Positions 53,690 through 62,744 of a stretch of DNA of 64,000 nt are shown here, in pieces. A model generated the notes under the pieces. It was not told the origin of the DNA. It did not search any database and saw only the letters and a list, made by a program, of their open reading frames with translations. Source of the DNA: Candidatus Pelagibacter ubique HIMB058 (GTDB lineage Bacteria; Pseudomonadota; Alphaproteobacteria; Pelagibacterales; Pelagibacteraceae); NCBI GenBank assembly GCA_000419545.1, contig ATTF01000003.1, positions 1 to 64,000 of the forward strand. Reading direction: 5' to 3'. Made by a program: the position numbers and the translations under genes. Every line of letters starts with the position of its first letter. Position 1 is the stretch's first letter.

Positions 53690-54658
53690 ATGTCCAAATA
53701 CCCTTTTAGTTTAGAGAGAAGTAATCTTCTTGGAACAGAAGCCTTTAGGAATTTATTAGGTGAAAGTTTAAGAGATGCTAAAGAACAAGTCATAATTTTT
53801 ACCGCTTATATTAAAATGATAGGAGTTGAGTGGTTAGAAAAACAATTAACAAACAAAAATGTTAAGTGCGTGGTAGTTTCTAGGTGGGAAAAAAGTGATC
53901 TTGCCCAAGGCTCTTCAGATTTAGAATGTTATGAAGTTTGTAAAAAAAATAATTGGCAATTTAAAATTTTAAATGATTTGCATGCAAAACTAATGTTAGT
54001 GGATAACAAAAGTTTATTTATAGGAAGCCCAAACTTAACTGGAAAAGGTATGAGTTTAGTTCCTGTTTCAAATAAAGAAATGGGTATTAAAGTTACAGCT
54101 ACAGACACAGATACAAAGATTATTAGCAGCTTATTAGAAGAAGCAATTTTAATTAACGAAGATATTTATTCTAACTTAAAGGAGTGGAAGAAAAATTTGC
54201 CTGAGATCAAAAAGACTGTTTACCCAGACTTTCCTGAAACATTAAAAACCAAACTAAGAGAAAATTTAGATAAGATTTGGGTTCACAACTTCCCTTGGTC
54301 TAAAGCAGAAGATTTATTAAATTTAAGAGAAAACAATGAAAATGTAAAACATGACTTAATTTTACTTGGTTTAAAAACACAAGAAAGAAACAAGGACATC
54401 ATCAAATCAAATTTCAAAATTTCTAAAGTCTACAAGTGGTTCTTAAATCAATTAAAAAAACAAAAAAAAGAAGAAATATTTTTTGGAGAACTATCATCGA
54501 TAATTCATGATTCTTTGCTAGATGATCCAACGCCCTACAGACAAGATGTCAAAAAATTACAAGTTAATTTTTTGTCTTATTTGAAATTATTTTTGCAAGA
54601 TGAAATTAAAGTTGATACTCCTTATAAAAAATCAGAGCGAATAATTTTAATAAAATGA
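53690..54658 (+). CDS. Phospholipase-D-family nuclease (single HKD motif), candidate restriction effector
   Basis: A 322-aa protein whose N-terminal half (residues 15-160) is a PLD domain with one HKD motif: H98, K100 and D105 in LHAKLMLVD, then GSPNLTG (112-118). Single-HKD enzymes act as dimers; many are nucleases (Nuc, BfiI-type). The C-terminal half is helical and unassigned. It follows sspD by 3 bases in the same operon and overlaps the helicase gene by 4, so a role as the cutting part of an SspFGH-type effector is plausible. No signal peptide. Confidence 0.8.
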   Translation: MSKYPFSLERSNLLGTEAFRNLLGESLRDAKEQVIIFTAYIKMIGVEWLEKQLTNKNVKCVVVSRWEKSDLAQGSSDLECYEVCKKNNWQFKILNDLHAKLMLVDNKSLFIGSPNLTGKGMSLVPVSNKEMGIKVTATDTDTKIISSLLEEAILINEDIYSNLKEWKKNLPEIKKTVYPDFPETLKTKLRENLDKIWVHNFPWSKAEDLLNLRENNENVKHDLILLGLKTQERNKDIIKSNFKISKVYKWFLNQLKKQKKEEIFFGELSSIIHDSLLDDPTPYRQDVKKLQVNFLSYLKLFLQDEIKVDTPYKKSERIILIK

Positions 54659-56418
54659 ATTTAGATAAGTTAAAACTTGAAAATATTTTACTGCAATTAG
54701 GAGACGAGATTTTAATAAAAGTTATTGGAAAACAAAGAATAAAAACTTTGTCAAAACTCACTAATAAATCGATAAACTCTATAATGATGGTAGAGTTATT
54801 AAAAAAGAGGTTGGGTAATCAAATTTTTTCAGACTCAATACTTAGAGGAAATATAATTTTTTCACTTAAAGAGGAATATAAATCATACTTATTTTACGGA
54901 GATGAAAGTAAAACAATTGATCAAGAAGATTTAAAAAAAATGATTAATGCATCTTGGGATAGAAGGTTTAATTATTTTAAGCGTCTAATAGAAATTTTTG
55001 ATTTAGATGAAAGTTATTTACCAGAAATACCCTATCATAGAGAACAGGATATTATTGTAGAGTCAAAAAATCAGAACAGTTCTAATAATTTAAACTTTTT
55101 TCAAAAAATTTTAAGAAAAATAAAATTGATATTTCAAAAAATTTTTAGGTTTTTTTTTAATAAAAAAGAATTATCAAACAATTCTAATTTATTTGATTTT
55201 CAAAACAGGGTTAAGAACAAGATTTTAAAAGCTATATCAAACAATATTAAAAGAATGATTATTCATATGCCCACGGGTTCGGGAAAAACAAGAACTACGA
55301 TTTCTTCAATAATTGATTTAATGAATAATAAAAATAACTATACCGCAGTTTGGTTAGCACACACTGATGAATTATGTGAACAGGCGATCGAAACATTCAC
55401 AAATTTATGGAGCCTAGAAGGAAAAGGAATATTAAAAATTTCTAGATTAGATAAGAATTTAAAATTAGAATTAAACAATAATAAAAACTTAATTGTATCA
55501 ACTTATCAAAAATTATCATCTATGAGGACTGGATCAGAGGAAAAAATAAGAGTTTTAGAATCACTTAGAAGAAATTTATCGATAATAATTGCAGATGAGG
55601 CACACATGTTACCCGCAGAGACTTTTAATGACTCAATAAACTTTTTAGACAGTGTAAGTGGAACTTTTATAATTGGTTTATCAGCAACACCCGGTAGAGG
55701 AGTTATAGAAAAACAAAATCAGCAACTAGCAAATTTCTTCAATAAATTTAAAATAACTATAACAAATGAAGAAGACAAAGAACTTGAAGATCCTATTAGA
55801 TATTTACAAGAAAGAAAAATTTTAGCAAATATAAAGGCATTTAATATTGCTACAAATTTTAATTTTGAACTAAGTGATGATCAAAAATTAAATATATTAA
55901 ATAATTTTCAAATTAATGATTTAATAATTAAACAAATGGAAAAAGATGAAGAGAGAAACCTTTGTATAATTTCTCATCTCATCGATCTTGTGAACAAAGG
56001 AAAATCAACTATCGTTTTTGCTTGTTCTTTAGAACATTCAAAATTATTGAATGAAGTATGTATCTTATTAGATATCAAATGTGCTTCAATCGATGATAAA
56101 ACTTCATTTAATAGTAGAAAAAAATTTATAGAAGATTTTAAAAACAAAAAAATAGATATCATTTTTAATTACGGAGTTCTCTCAACGGGATTTGATGCAC
56201 CAAATACAAATGCTATTATGATTGCTAGACCAACTGCTTCACCGATTATGTACTCTCAAATGCTTGGAAGAGGTTTAAGAGGGAGTGAAGTAAATGGGAA
56301 TGATGAATGCTGGTTAATAGACCTAAAAGATAATTTAAAAGGTTTACCAGATGAGAGAAATTGTTTTACACTTTATAATCAATATTATAACAAAATAGAA
56401 AATTATAATTTAAATTAA
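54655..56418 (+). CDS. DEAH-box SF2 helicase, candidate restriction effector component
   Basis: A 587-aa superfamily 2 helicase. An N-terminal region (1-185) of unknown fold, with a basic hydrophobic patch near 140-165, precedes the motor: motif I MPTGSGKT (205-212), motif II DEAH (314-317), motif III SATPGRG (343-349) and motif VI QMLGRGLRG (535-543). Type III/I restriction subunits and SspFGH-type systems use such helicases to move on DNA. It is coupled to a PLD nuclease on one side and a GHKL ATPase on the other. Its stop and the next start overlap (TAATG). Confidence 0.85.
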   Translation: MNLDKLKLENILLQLGDEILIKVIGKQRIKTLSKLTNKSINSIMMVELLKKRLGNQIFSDSILRGNIIFSLKEEYKSYLFYGDESKTIDQEDLKKMINASWDRRFNYFKRLIEIFDLDESYLPEIPYHREQDIIVESKNQNSSNNLNFFQKILRKIKLIFQKIFRFFFNKKELSNNSNLFDFQNRVKNKILKAISNNIKRMIIHMPTGSGKTRTTISSIIDLMNNKNNYTAVWLAHTDELCEQAIETFTNLWSLEGKGILKISRLDKNLKLELNNNKNLIVSTYQKLSSMRTGSEEKIRVLESLRRNLSIIIADEAHMLPAETFNDSINFLDSVSGTFIIGLSATPGRGVIEKQNQQLANFFNKFKITITNEEDKELEDPIRYLQERKILANIKAFNIATNFNFELSDDQKLNILNNFQINDLIIKQMEKDEERNLCIISHLIDLVNKGKSTIVFACSLEHSKLLNEVCILLDIKCASIDDKTSFNSRKKFIEDFKNKKIDIIFNYGVLSTGFDAPNTNAIMIARPTASPIMYSQMLGRGLRGSEVNGNDECWLIDLKDNLKGLPDERNCFTLYNQYYNKIENYNLN

Positions 56419-58193
56419 TGTTTAAAAAATCTACTTCAAATAACAGACCACCAATCGTTCCAGTTAAAACTGCTATTAATGCATTTATTGCCTCCGGTTA
56501 CAAAAGCACCTCAGCAGCTGTCTCAGAAATTATAGATAACTCTATTGAGGCAGAAGCTAAAAACATAGAATTAATTGTTTTTGATGAACTAAATAATAAG
56601 GGAATAAAAAAAATAAAAAAAATTGTAATGGTTGATGACGGTATTGGAATGGATGAAAACACTTTAGCTAAAAGTTTACAATTTGGAAATGGGTCGAGAT
56701 TAGAGTCAAGAAAAAGCTTAGGTAGATTTGGAATTGGTCTCCCAAATTCCTCTGTTAGTCAATGCAATAGAGTAGATGTTTACTCATGGAGAAATAATAA
56801 GACATTACATACTTACTTAAGTGTTGATGAGATTAATAAAAATGACAATCAAAATATTAATGAAATAAAAGAAAACGAGCTTCCAAATGAGATTAAAAAA
56901 GAGATTAATAGTCTAGGAAAAAACGGGACAGTAGTAATATGGTCAGATTGTGCAAGATTAGATGTAGCGAAGGCAGAAACTCTCTATAATAGGATCACAA
57001 AAGATATCAGCAGAACTTATAGATACTTTTTAGATAAAAAAAATAAGAAATTTAAAACAATCAACATCACTTACAAAATTGCGAATAGCGAATACTTAAA
57101 AAGTTTTAAACCCAATGATCCTATGTACCTTATGGAAAATTCCACAACTCCTGATTATGAAAAGCAGGCTATTATGGCTTTACGGACAAAAGACGATGAT
57201 AACAATGAGGGAAATATTGAAGTAAAAATACAAGATCCATTAACTGGGAAAGACGTAAAAGCAAATGTCACTTTTAGATATTCTTCTATTAAGCCAGAAA
57301 TTTATAATAAAGAGAGAAACGCAACTAGTAAATTCATGACTCATTTAAAAAGAAATCAAGGTATATCTTTTGTACGTGCTGGAAGAGAGATAGATTTTGG
57401 AACATTTGAATTTTTCGATCCCTCTCAAACTACAGAGAGATGGTGGGGGTGTGAAATAATGTTTGATCCTATACTAGATGAAGTTTTTGGTGTTTCAAAT
57501 AATAAACAAGGTGTAAAGAATATGAATTATTTAGACGTTACACAAAAAAAAGATTTAGATATATCTGATGAAGAGATTAACGAAAGTCCTAAGTTATTAT
57601 TAAGACAAGAAATATCAAAACGTTTTAAAAAATTTAAAGATAGTTATCAAAAAAAACGTAATCAGATATTAAAAGATACTCCTGATAAAGGAAATAGAGC
57701 TAAGACGACTTTTGATGAGGTGGTTAAAGGAAGAAAAGTTGTTACAAATTCTAAAATTCTTGGCGCTGGAAAAAGTGAAACACAAAAGACAAATGAATGG
57801 AAAGAATTAATAAAAAAAAGAGCTGAAGCTGCTGGTCAAAGTTTAACACCTAAGCAAATAGATGACTTAATCAAGGATAACAAGTCACTAGAAGTTTCAA
57901 TCGAAAAAGGAAGCTGGGAAGCAAACCAGTTTTTTACTATTGAAGTAACAGGTGCTACAGCAGTAATAAAAGTTAATACATCTCATCCATTTTATGAAAT
58001 GATGTATAAACCTTTAGAAGAAAGTGATGATAAGAAAATTACAGAAGTACTCGATTTGCTCTTAATGTCATGGGCAAGGCTCGAAGACGAACTTGTAGTC
58101 AAAGACATTGAACAAAAAGATTTCAGTAAAATCAGAGATAGATGGGGACAACATCTACTAGATACGTTAGATAAACTAAATAAACTAAATTAA
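56418..58193 (+). CDS. GHKL (MORC/Hsp90/MutL-like) ATPase, candidate defence component
   Basis: A 591-aa GHKL ATPase. N box EIIDNSIEA (37-45), G1 DDGIGM (73-78), the ATP lid FGNGSR and G2 GRFGIGLPN (102-110) are intact. A transducer-like region follows, then a long C-terminal helical part with a Lys-rich stretch (about 400-445). Bacterial MORC-type ATPases in operons with SF2 helicases and nucleases are known from restriction-like systems. Here it ends the sspBCD-PLD-helicase operon and likely clamps or loops DNA. Confidence 0.83.
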   Translation: MFKKSTSNNRPPIVPVKTAINAFIASGYKSTSAAVSEIIDNSIEAEAKNIELIVFDELNNKGIKKIKKIVMVDDGIGMDENTLAKSLQFGNGSRLESRKSLGRFGIGLPNSSVSQCNRVDVYSWRNNKTLHTYLSVDEINKNDNQNINEIKENELPNEIKKEINSLGKNGTVVIWSDCARLDVAKAETLYNRITKDISRTYRYFLDKKNKKFKTINITYKIANSEYLKSFKPNDPMYLMENSTTPDYEKQAIMALRTKDDDNNEGNIEVKIQDPLTGKDVKANVTFRYSSIKPEIYNKERNATSKFMTHLKRNQGISFVRAGREIDFGTFEFFDPSQTTERWWGCEIMFDPILDEVFGVSNNKQGVKNMNYLDVTQKKDLDISDEEINESPKLLLRQEISKRFKKFKDSYQKKRNQILKDTPDKGNRAKTTFDEVVKGRKVVTNSKILGAGKSETQKTNEWKELIKKRAEAAGQSLTPKQIDDLIKDNKSLEVSIEKGSWEANQFFTIEVTGATAVIKVNTSHPFYEMMYKPLEESDDKKITEVLDLLLMSWARLEDELVVKDIEQKDFSKIRDRWGQHLLDTLDKLNKLN

Positions 58194-59956
58194 TTAATTT
58201 TTTTTATTTCTTCTATTGCTTTAGGGTAAGAAATAATTGTTAAATCCCCTCTAGCTCTTGATAGACCTGTATATATTTTTTGTATATTCTCTTTATTCAC
58301 TTCTTTAAAATTTACTAGTATTACTGCTCTTTTTTCAAGACCTTTGAAACTTCTTATGTCAGAAAATGTTATGTCATTTTCTTCTTTAGGGTCGATGTAT
58401 GGCAGAGAGTACTCGTAAGCTCCAATAACCTTACAGCCTAATTTATTTAATTCTTTAGTCATTGAAGTTGTTGAATTGTTAGCACTAGGTCTCATGCTAT
58501 CTACACCAAGAACCGCAATATCTTTTGGTTTGAATTTATCAACTTCTATTAAGTGTTTAATCTTTTTAACCGTTTTATGCACTATTTCATCAAAAGAATT
58601 AGCTTCTACAAGTTCTATCTCTCTTCCTAAATTAGATTTACTATGCTTTGAATAAAATAAATTAATTTCAGGAAAATACTTTTTGATTAGCTTTGATAAA
58701 AAATTACTGATCATAGAACTATTTCTGTAATTGGCATTAAAATTAAACATAGGAAAATTAATTTTAGCTGGTTCTCTTAATATCTCACTCATACTCTCTT
58801 CAATTGTAGTCTGAAGAGGATCGTAGAAGAAAAATAATTTACCATCATCTTTAATAATTGTATTTAAGGCACTAAACCAATTTTTATTAAAATCTTGTGC
58901 TTCATCGACTATAACTAAATCAAATTTTTCATCAGGAAATTTTTCAAATAAGCTTGTACACATTTGAGGAGTGTAAACATCGAAATGCTCTCTAAGTTCA
59001 TCAGCTGTTGCTCCCCGCTTTACATTATTCATTGTAAAACTTAATCTGTCTGCTGTTTGTTTTATAAATTGATCAATGGAATAAATTCTAAAGTTTTTTG
59101 AAGATCTGTCTGAATTTCTAGATAATATTTTTAAAAACTGACAAAGGCCTTTTGTCTTAGTTAAAATTAAAACTTTTTTATCATCATAAATAGGGTTACA
59201 GGCAATTTTAGCAGCAATAATAGTTTTACCTGTCCCAGCTAATCCTTCAATAATCATTTTTTGATTTTGAAACACTGATAGTAGAAATGATTGTTGATCT
59301 TGATCAAATTCAAGATCTTGTGCATGCTCTCCGTATTTTACAATGTGTTTAAACGGACTCTCAAGATCATCTCCATAAAGAAATTTTCTAATATATTTTT
59401 TTTCATTATCCCCCATAGGATATTCATTCCTATTAAGGTCAAATAATTTATTTAAAGATTGCTCCAAATTTTGAAAATCTTCTGCCCAGATAAGCATCTC
59501 AGGTTTAATGTCTTGACCAGTAAATCCTATTGGTCTTGGTGTATTAGGAAAAATTGCACCGCAAACTGTTATTAATGAATCAACATTAACTACTTTTGAT
59601 AAAATTTTAAGAAGTTTGTATTTTCCGTCTGTTGCTTGAGCTATGGGGTCTTTATTAAGAACTTTGTTATTTTGATACCATTTTTTTTCAGTGGCATTAA
59701 AGGTTATATTTCCTCCCTTACACTCTAGGAACATCATTCCTTTTGTAGGATGTAGAATAATAAAATCACTGTATTCTCCTTCTCTCAAACTACCAAATTT
59801 ATTTCTGTAAATAAATTTAGGACCACAAAGAACCTCAACTTGATCGTCAAAACTATCTGCTAATTTTTTGTAAACCTCGTATTCAGTCTGTCTTCCTTTT
59901 TTTTCCATTTCGTCAGTACCTAGATATGGAAAGATTGAAGGAAAAATTTTACTCAT
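58190..59956 (-). CDS. NERD-nuclease / UvrD-type helicase
   Basis: A 588-aa protein. An N-terminal NERD domain has PD-(D/E)XK residues D64, E78 and K80 in YSDFIIL and LECK, so a nuclease site is likely. An SF1 helicase follows with Walker A AGTGKT (to T245, K244) and DEAQD (351-355) and a late FKGLEKRAVIL. It converges on the GHKL gene with a 4-base overlap. It may be an additional effector of the island or a stand-alone anti-phage helicase-nuclease of the type seen in Gabija- or Hhe-like systems. Confidence 0.82.
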   Translation of the reverse strand: MSKIFPSIFPYLGTDEMEKKGRQTEYEVYKKLADSFDDQVEVLCGPKFIYRNKFGSLREGEYSDFIILHPTKGMMFLECKGGNITFNATEKKWYQNNKVLNKDPIAQATDGKYKLLKILSKVVNVDSLITVCGAIFPNTPRPIGFTGQDIKPEMLIWAEDFQNLEQSLNKLFDLNRNEYPMGDNEKKYIRKFLYGDDLESPFKHIVKYGEHAQDLEFDQDQQSFLLSVFQNQKMIIEGLAGTGKTIIAAKIACNPIYDDKKVLILTKTKGLCQFLKILSRNSDRSSKNFRIYSIDQFIKQTADRLSFTMNNVKRGATADELREHFDVYTPQMCTSLFEKFPDEKFDLVIVDEAQDFNKNWFSALNTIIKDDGKLFFFYDPLQTTIEESMSEILREPAKINFPMFNFNANYRNSSMISNFLSKLIKKYFPEINLFYSKHSKSNLGREIELVEANSFDEIVHKTVKKIKHLIEVDKFKPKDIAVLGVDSMRPSANNSTTSMTKELNKLGCKVIGAYEYSLPYIDPKEENDITFSDIRSFKGLEKRAVILVNFKEVNKENIQKIYTGLSRARGDLTIISYPKAIEEIKKIN

Positions 59957-60085
59957 GATATTGATTAAGTTTTAATTTAGTGTTAACATAGCTTATTCAG
60001 GTTCATCCTGCGAGTCTCAGAAATCTCTTTAAAATTCTGCTTTTCATTAGAAAATATTAATAATCAGTAGGTTTTTCCTACGGCT

Positions 60086-60099
60086 AACGCATATGCGTT
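60086..60099. repeat. 14-bp perfect palindrome upstream of hypothetical gene
   Basis: AACGCATATGCGTT is a perfect palindrome, rarer in this AT-rich DNA than AT-only palindromes. A GTAGG-TTTTT-CCTAC hairpin lies just before it (60067-60081). Both lie in the 166-base gap between the NERD-helicase start and the next gene, so they could be an operator or integration-related site. Confidence 0.45.
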
Positions 60100-60122
60100 G
60101 GATAAATATAATAGGAGATATT

Positions 60123-60671
60123 ATGAATATAATTAGTAATAAAAAATTAGAGGCAAATAGAAGAAACGCCCTTAAATCAACAGGTCCAAAGACTAAAGAA
60201 GGTAAGCTTTTTGCTAGTCAAAATGCTTTAAAACATGGCTTAAATGCTAAGCAATTAGTCATTGGAGAAAATCTTAAAGAGTTTGAAGAATACCGTGATC
60301 AAATGATTGCAGCTTTAAAACCTAAGGGGATTTTAGAAGAGCAAATCGTATTTAAGATAATCGATGTAGGTTTTAGGCTCAGAAGAATAGGGATTATAGA
60401 AGCTGGTATTTATAATCAGGAAATTCTTCATCATGAGGCCGATAAATATAAGAATAAAATGGCAGAAAAAATTGAGCTTAATGAAGAAGGAGAACCTATC
60501 CAGACATCTAATCTATCCATAAATTTAAAAGGTCTTGCTTTTGCACGAGACTGTAAATATGGAAGCTCAATTTTAAAGCTTAATACCATAGAGGATAAGC
60601 TTATGAGCAAATATTATAAGCAAATAGAAATACTAAAAACAATGAGGAAAGAACATGACTTGGAGAAATAA
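60123..60671 (+). CDS. Hypothetical protein of the ANRRNALKSTGPKT type
   Basis: A 182-aa soluble protein with the widespread N-terminal signature ANRRNALKSTGPKTKEGK, then QNALKHGL. This family occurs in many bacteria, often in multiple copies, with no known function. ATG 60123 follows an AGGAGA site; the upstream frame begins inside the palindrome. A coiled-coil gene overlaps it by 17 bases. The base composition does not differ visibly from the neighbours. Confidence 0.75.
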   Translation: MNIISNKKLEANRRNALKSTGPKTKEGKLFASQNALKHGLNAKQLVIGENLKEFEEYRDQMIAALKPKGILEEQIVFKIIDVGFRLRRIGIIEAGIYNQEILHHEADKYKNKMAEKIELNEEGEPIQTSNLSINLKGLAFARDCKYGSSILKLNTIEDKLMSKYYKQIEILKTMRKEHDLEK

Positions 60672-61170
60672 TAGCGATCATCTAAAATATACTTGTAAGT
60701 GGAGAAACTCTAATCTTGGCAAAACGAAGCCAAATAACCTTTATTTTGCAAGGTTAATTAAAAAAGAAACTGAAGATTTTCTGAGAGAAAATAAGAGTTA
60801 CTTATTAACTTATAAGCCAGAGACTTATTATGCGATGAAAAATCAGAAGCTTCCTAAAAAATATCAAAAGAAGCAAAGGATAAACATTGCTCCAGTAAAT
60901 GCTTTTGTTCCCCCACAGTCTAAGCTTTCTGCGGAAGAATTGCAGAAACAAATGGAAAAAGAAAGTGAATTACAAAAGGAAAAAGAAGCAAAAGCTTATG
61001 AAAAGAAACAAGCTTTACAAAAAGAAAAGGAGAGAATCAAAAGGAATCAAGAAGCTTTTGCACGTGAAAAAAGATATATTTCTTTTTGCAATCCATACGA
61101 GCCAATTAATAAAAATCGGCTTGGGCATTCAAAAATAATTAAAAAGAAAAAAAATTTTAATTATTATTGA
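60655..61170 (+). CDS. Coiled-coil hypothetical protein
   Basis: A 171-aa protein: an N-terminal region WRNSNLGKTKPNNLYFARLI, a strongly charged coiled coil (about 95-140; KQMEKESELQKEKEAK), and an aromatic/basic tail RYISFCNPYEPINKNRLGHS. It starts inside the preceding hypothetical gene, so they are coupled. No family recognised. Confidence 0.65.
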   Translation: MTWRNNSDHLKYTCKWRNSNLGKTKPNNLYFARLIKKETEDFLRENKSYLLTYKPETYYAMKNQKLPKKYQKKQRINIAPVNAFVPPQSKLSAEELQKQMEKESELQKEKEAKAYEKKQALQKEKERIKRNQEAFAREKRYISFCNPYEPINKNRLGHSKIIKKKKNFNYY

Positions 61171-61309
61171 CTATTTAATTTCAATATAATATTATGACTT
61201 TACAAGCTAATATTGTTTTAGATGCTTTGTGTCGGAATATAAAATATATCTCAATACATCATTAAAACGTTAGCTTCAGTAAACAAAAAATAACTGGAGG
61301 CAAACGAAA

Positions 61310-61684
61310 ATGAAAAAAAATAAAAAAAAAAATAAGAAGGTAAAGGAAAATAACGTTATTCCTTTTAAACAAGACTCAAAATCAATTGAAAGGCATAAAC
61401 CTGAAGAATTAAAAGAGAATGAAATAACTCGGGTAAATGACCATTTTAAAAAAAATTTTGAAGAACTTGAAAAATTTGCAGATGAAGCAAGATTAAGTTC
61501 AAGTGATCTTTGGTACAGAATATTATTCTATGCAAAGCAAAGACACATTCATGCAACTTCCTATGCAGACTACAAGATTAATGACGAGTTGAGTACAAAA
61601 GAGGTAACTGGAAACTTTGCAGAATTTACTAATAAACAGTTTCCTGAGCTTAAAATAACTGAAAGTGATAAAAAGTTGCATTAA
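61310..61684 (+). CDS. 124-aa basic hypothetical protein
   Basis: A 124-aa protein with a Lys-rich first 15 residues, then ENNVIPFKQDSK and a helical core EELEKFADEARLSSSDLWYRILFYAKQRH. A clear ribosome-binding site (CTGGAGG) precedes the ATG by 9 bases. It is 3 bases before rmuC and may be cotranscribed. No family recognised. Confidence 0.65.
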   Translation: MKKNKKKNKKVKENNVIPFKQDSKSIERHKPEELKENEITRVNDHFKKNFEELEKFADEARLSSSDLWYRILFYAKQRHIHATSYADYKINDELSTKEVTGNFAEFTNKQFPELKITESDKKLH

Positions 61685-61687
61685 ATT

Positions 61688-62743
61688 ATGACAATAAATA
61701 TTTTTAGTATCGAATTATTAATTGGTTTAATTTTAGGTTTGTTATTAGGTTTTGTAGCAAAAACTCTTTATTCTAAGGAAGAGAAAAAAGAGGACACAAG
61801 CGACTATGCCCAAAATTTGAAAGATCTTAAAGAAAAAATTGAAGCATACGAAAAAACTAATAGTGAAGACCGAGGTGCAGTTCAAACGCTTTTGACAGCA
61901 GTAAACACAGGCCAAACAAAAGTTGTGGAAGAAGCTGAAAGAATAGCTAATACTTTTATTTCAGGTGGAGGTCAGAGACAAGGTGTTTGGGGTGAGATGG
62001 TCTTAAATAATATCTTAACAAATAATCTTGGATTTAGAGAAGGTCATGAATTTGTCACTCAAAAAAACTTTAGTACTGATGAGGGAAATCTTCAGCCTGA
62101 TGTGATTATCAATTTTCCAGATGGTAAATCGGTAATTGTTGATAGCAAAGTAAGCTTAACCGCATTTGACGAATACTCAAATTCTGATGATGAAAGCGCT
62201 AAAGAAAATGCGCTTAATAGGCACAAACAGTCACTTAAAAATCATATCGATACTTTAAACCGAAAAGACTATCAGGGCATAAAAGATCTAAAAACCTTAG
62301 ATACAATCATTATGTTTTGTCCTAATGAAAAAGCAATAACTGAACTTCCCAATGAAGGTGGCAAGAGGTTAATGGAATATGCTTTAAGTAAAAAAGTAAC
62401 TTTATGTGGTCCTTCAATGCTATTTTATACGTTAAAGGTTGCAGAGTATTTTTGGAATACTGATAAACAATCCAAAAATCTTTCTAATGTAATTGATCTA
62501 GCTACTAAGATCAGCAACCAGGCAGTAGATATCTATACGAGCGCAAAAAAAGCGCAAGATGCGATTAAGAAAACTTCTGACGGTGTAACTGAAGTTATGG
62601 ATAAAATTAAAGATGGAAGAGGAAGTTTCCTAAGTAAAATTTCACGGATGAATAAAATTGGAGGTCTTACACCTAAAAAACTTCCACCAAGTGATGTTGT
62701 AGATGATGAGGAAGACCAAATGAAAATTGAGGATAAAAAATAA
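61688..62743 (+). CDS. rmuC: RmuC-family protein
   Basis: A 351-aa member of the RmuC family, linked with DNA inversion/recombination control. It has a single N-terminal transmembrane helix (about residues 5-25), a coiled coil (35-60), and the PD-(D/E)XK-like nuclease domain: GVWGEMVLNNIL, LQPDVIINFPDGKSVIVDSKVSL (D, DSK), then MFCPNE. It is shorter than E. coli RmuC (475 aa). It precedes sbcB by 1 base, so the two may be transcribed together. Confidence 0.92.
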   Translation: MTINIFSIELLIGLILGLLLGFVAKTLYSKEEKKEDTSDYAQNLKDLKEKIEAYEKTNSEDRGAVQTLLTAVNTGQTKVVEEAERIANTFISGGGQRQGVWGEMVLNNILTNNLGFREGHEFVTQKNFSTDEGNLQPDVIINFPDGKSVIVDSKVSLTAFDEYSNSDDESAKENALNRHKQSLKNHIDTLNRKDYQGIKDLKTLDTIIMFCPNEKAITELPNEGGKRLMEYALSKKVTLCGPSMLFYTLKVAEYFWNTDKQSKNLSNVIDLATKISNQAVDIYTSAKKAQDAIKKTSDGVTEVMDKIKDGRGSFLSKISRMNKIGGLTPKKLPPSDVVDDEEDQMKIEDKK

Positions 62744-62744
62744 A

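Noticed and set aside
47262-58193. BREX, DISARM or DndABCDE identity for the island
   Set aside because: No PglX methyltransferase, PglZ, DrmA-type helicase or DndD/DndE gene is present; DUF4007 plus SGGKDS enzyme fits Ssp better.
60899-61138. 79-aa frame overlapping the coiled-coil hypothetical gene
   Set aside because: Out-of-frame reading of the same Lys-rich bases; no own start site.
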